Part shown: positions 63,317 to 64,000 of the stretch, one piece after another
Position numbering within the stretch: position 1 is the first letter of the stretch
Layout of the letters: each line of letters begins with the position of its first letter
Notes under the pieces: generated by a model
Databases searched by the model: none
The model's input: the letters and a program-made list of their open reading frames with translations, nothing else
Told to the model about the DNA's origin: nothing
Made by a program: the position numbers and the translations under genes
From: Oasisia sp. SBJ-2009
Taxonomy: Eukaryota > Annelida > Polychaeta > Sabellida > Siboglinidae
Direction of reading: 5' to 3'
NCBI GenBank assembly: GCA_964017155.1
Contig: OZ024863.1
Span: 45,321,364-45,385,363, forward strand
Length of the DNA stretch: 64,000 nt

Positions 63317-64000
63317 TGGCCACTGAATATGATATAAATATAATATGAATTTGGCTCCACCAGCAGTTTAGTTTTTTAACGGACTTCAAGATCATGCAAA
63401 TGGATTTTTTGCTCCCTTGATTACCCACAGTTCCCATCCCCCCCCCATGTGGTTCATGTACTTTGGCCCCAGTGTCACTGCTCTTGAAAAACATCCAGGT
63501 ACATGGACTCATCATACATAATGAAACATCAGCAACTGCAATTCCAAGTCAATTTGTAGCCAATTTTATCTGTGGCCAACTCGATCTGTATCCAAAACCA
63601 ACTGGCGTCAAACTCAATTATATTAATCAAAGCTGTGCTTTTTGCCTAAAGCCAGTGCAAAAATGCACATCCATTTCTTATGTTTGTGATACTGCCACAT
63701 ATACCAGGGTGAAATGGATTCATGTTTTGACACAAAGTATACATAATATAAACTATTTATTACATTATACACATTGGCCTACCTATGAGCAGCCACCAAA
63801 CGTTTAATGAAACAAATATAGCCAAACAATTTGCCTGACAGGCTGCAATAATTACTTTATCCTTGATAAGAAACAATATTTAACTATATACAGCAGCGGG
63901 CTATATTGTTATGGCTTCCAATAGGCAGACCCAGAGAGGTCAAATTACCTTGTTTATAGGTCAGATCTCAGATAGCAAAACCAGATTAATTGTACAAATT
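63317..64000. other. Right-edge stretch, nothing recognised
   Basis: AT-rich. The 114-codon plus-strand frame at 63463-63807 has no family resemblance and no flanking splice partner was found. Confidence 0.4.

Overview
This is eukaryotic (animal) genomic DNA: AT-rich, intron-dense and full of interspersed and simple repeats. It has no bacterial operons, rRNA, CRISPR or phage. The two genes recognised are metazoan and have canonical GT-AG introns. Their sequences, together with the SINE, LINE and hAT-like relics, suggest a marine invertebrate, plausibly a lophotrochozoan such as a mollusc. The phylum is an inference; the gene identities are firm.

Layout. (1) About 1-12.5 kb, plus strand: the 3' part of a DEPDC1 homologue (DEP domain plus RhoGAP-like domain). 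Ten exons can be joined in frame from 2579 to the stop at 10747, giving 764 visible residues. The first part of the DEP domain lies off the left edge. One 942-nt exon (6163-7104) has a length divisible by three and the same phase at both ends, so it can be skipped without a frameshift, as in the human long and short DEPDC1 isoforms. (2) About 14-40 kb, minus strand: a complete POMGNT1 homologue, the Golgi protein O-mannose beta-1,2-N-acetylglucosaminyltransferase. Twenty coding exons from 36740 down to 14941 join with every phase matching to give 659 residues, against 660 in human. A CpG-containing block at about 40.17-40.44 kb with a strong donor is a candidate promoter and non-coding first exon. 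The two genes converge tail to tail, with roughly 4 kb between their stop codons. (3) About 40-64 kb: no protein-coding gene could be supported. The stretch holds microsatellites, small inverted-repeat DNA elements, SINE and LINE relics, and several compact GC-richer blocks with homeodomain-like motifs that may be conserved non-coding elements.

The genes do not form a pathway. DEPDC1 is a mitotic/signalling regulator and POMGNT1 glycosylates dystroglycan. I found no new multi-gene system. The most unusual signals are: the DEPDC1 cassette exon with tandem PPxY motifs; seven exact copies of an octamer (TGAAAGTG on the transcript) just after the POMGNT1 stop; a decaying tandem array that copies a POMGNT1 exon/acceptor junction into its intron; a LINE fragment that begins at a POMGNT1 donor and stays in frame with the exon; and repeat arrays lying directly against POMGNT1 donors.
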